Of a stretch of DNA of 14,523 nt, positions 13,963 to 14,523 are shown one piece after another. Both the position numbers and the translations under genes were made by a program. Position 1 is the stretch's first letter. Each line of letters starts with the position of its first letter. The stretch is from DAIUFH01 sp036844705. GTDB taxonomy: Bacteria; Bacillota; Clostridia; Tissierellales; Tissierellaceae. The notes beneath the pieces were generated by a model, which was not told the DNA's origin, did no database searches, and saw nothing but the letters and a program-made list of their open reading frames with translations. The DNA is taken from positions 1 to 14,523 of the forward strand of contig DAIUFH010000055.1 in assembly GCA_036844705.1 (NCBI GenBank), read 5' to 3'.

Positions 13963-14109
13963 AATTTAAGGTAGATTTGTATCCTGACTTAAGCATCTTC
14001 ACACATTGCAGCCTTCCCAGTCACCTAGTGGCATAATTGCATGTACTCCGCTATTACAGTTGCGTGACAGTGTGGGATTTTCACCCAGCTTCCAATTAAA
14101 TATTAAATT
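13963..14109 (-). ncRNA. Cobalamin riboswitch controlling cobQ
   Basis: The minus strand shows B12-box elements in order: GGAAGCTGGGTGAAAATCCC, CACGCAACTGTAATAGCGG, TGCCACTAGGTGACTGGGAAGGC, then GAAGATGCTTAAGTCAGGATAC at the 3' end. TTAAATT and AATTTAA at the two ends can form P1. The aptamer differs from the second one in the window (AAGTCAGGATAC in place of GAGCCAGGAAACC), a common variant in clostridia, so the two are not recent duplicates. Its expression platform is the terminator at 13875-13910. Confidence 0.92.
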
Positions 14110-14119
14110 AACAAGTTTT

Positions 14120-14148
14120 ATTATATAGTAAACTTATATATAAATCAA
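14120..14148 (-). promoter_or_regulatory. Promoter of the cobQ riboswitch
   Basis: The minus strand reads TTGATT (14148-14143), a 17-nt spacer and TATAAT (14125-14120), ending about 11 nt before the riboswitch P1. The same -35/-10 pair precedes the second riboswitch, so the two transcription units appear to share promoter strength. Confidence 0.62.
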
Positions 14149-14194
14149 TAGCGCATTTATAAACTCAAAAGTATGTCCACGACTTGCTAAAGTA

Positions 14195-14203
14195 TGCTAT
14201 AAT
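14195..14203 (+). promoter_or_regulatory. Extended -10 promoter of the acyltransferase gene
   Basis: TGCTATAAT is a perfect extended -10 element; no good -35 box is seen 17 nt upstream (GTCCAC), as is usual for extended -10 promoters. AGAAGGGAG (14212-14220) is the ribosome site, seven nucleotides from the ATG. It is divergent from the cobQ promoter. Confidence 0.55.
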
Positions 14204-14227
14204 AAAAACTTAGAAGGGAGTTTTTAG

Positions 14228-14523
14228 ATGAAGAAGCGTCAAAAAATATTAGAATTAGACTACATGAGAGCTATTGCAGCTTTTGGTATATTTGCTATTC
14301 ACGCTACTGGTGGATTCGTTATGTATTCTGATTTTAACAGCAATGCCATGAAATTAGGAATGTTTATAAATCAGTTTTTCAGATTTGGAACCCCAGTTTT
14401 TATGATGATTTCAGGATTTGTATTATTTTATAATTATAGAACTCCTTCAGAGTTTAGTCCTGCTAAGTTTTATAAGAAGAAAGTAACGTATTTAATAATT
14501 CCATATGTAATTTGGTCAATAGG
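14228..14523 (+). CDS. Acyltransferase family 3 membrane protein (3' end beyond window)
   Basis: The first 98 codons of a gene running off the right edge. The N-terminus KKRQKILELDYMRAIAAFGI followed by H25 in FAIHATGG is the hallmark of membrane acyltransferase family 3 (OafA/WecH-like), which acylate extracellular sugars or glycopolymers; H25 corresponds to the conserved catalytic histidine. A second hydrophobic segment, FGTPVFMMISGFVLFY (about 57-72), has the family's P-x-F-x-x-x-SG-F motif, then a basic loop (FYKKKVTYL) and a third membrane segment. The acceptor substrate cannot be told. It is divergently transcribed from the B12 genes under its own promoter and is probably functionally unrelated to them. 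Confidence 0.88.
   Translation, partial: MKKRQKILELDYMRAIAAFGIFAIHATGGFVMYSDFNSNAMKLGMFINQFFRFGTPVFMMISGFVLFYNYRTPSEFSPAKFYKKKVTYLIIPYVIWSI

Overview
The window looks like a chromosomal stretch of a low-GC anaerobic Gram-positive bacterium (class Clostridia or Tissierellia). The grounds are AT-rich DNA, strong AGGAGG-type ribosome sites, lipoprotein and FecCD-type uptake genes, and an oxygen-independent (cobalt-early) cobalamin pathway built around CbiK. I cannot name the species from sequence alone.

Almost everything lies on the minus strand and belongs to vitamin B12 biosynthesis. Reading in the direction of transcription (right to left): a promoter, a cobalamin riboswitch and a terminator (14148-13875) precede a short cobQ/cbiP-like gene (13834-12998). 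A second promoter, cobalamin riboswitch and strong terminator (12995-12692) precede cbiB, cbiL, a corrinoid/siderophore-type ABC transporter (binding protein, permease, ATPase), cobD, cbiK, cbiC, cbiD, cbiE, cbiT, cbiF, cbiG, cbiH and the 5' part of cbiJ, which runs off the left edge. Many junctions overlap by 4-23 nt, so this is a translationally coupled operon. On the plus strand at the right edge, a membrane acyltransferase gene starts under its own promoter.

Together the genes cover every expected step from sirohydrochlorin to cobyrinic acid: CbiK inserts Co; CbiL, H, F, G, D, J, E, T and C process the ring. CbiB and CobD serve aminopropanol (phosphate) attachment, and the ABC transporter probably salvages corrinoids. 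cbiA, uroporphyrinogen methylase and the nucleotide-loop genes (cobU/S/T/C) are not in the window.

The main oddities are: (1) the CobQ-like protein keeps the N-terminal ATP-dependent synthetase domain and the extreme C-terminus but lacks the whole glutamine amidotransferase domain; (2) the ABC ATPase frame has no ATG, GTG or TTG before Walker A, so it must start at ATC/ATA or be damaged; (3) a 283-bp nested inverted-repeat element sits between cobD and cbiK; (4) a dispersed palindromic repeat family lies between the ATPase gene and cobD and also forms the 3' end of cbiG. I saw no CRISPR array, tRNA, rRNA, phage or defence genes. The most unusual content is variation within a known pathway rather than an evident new system.
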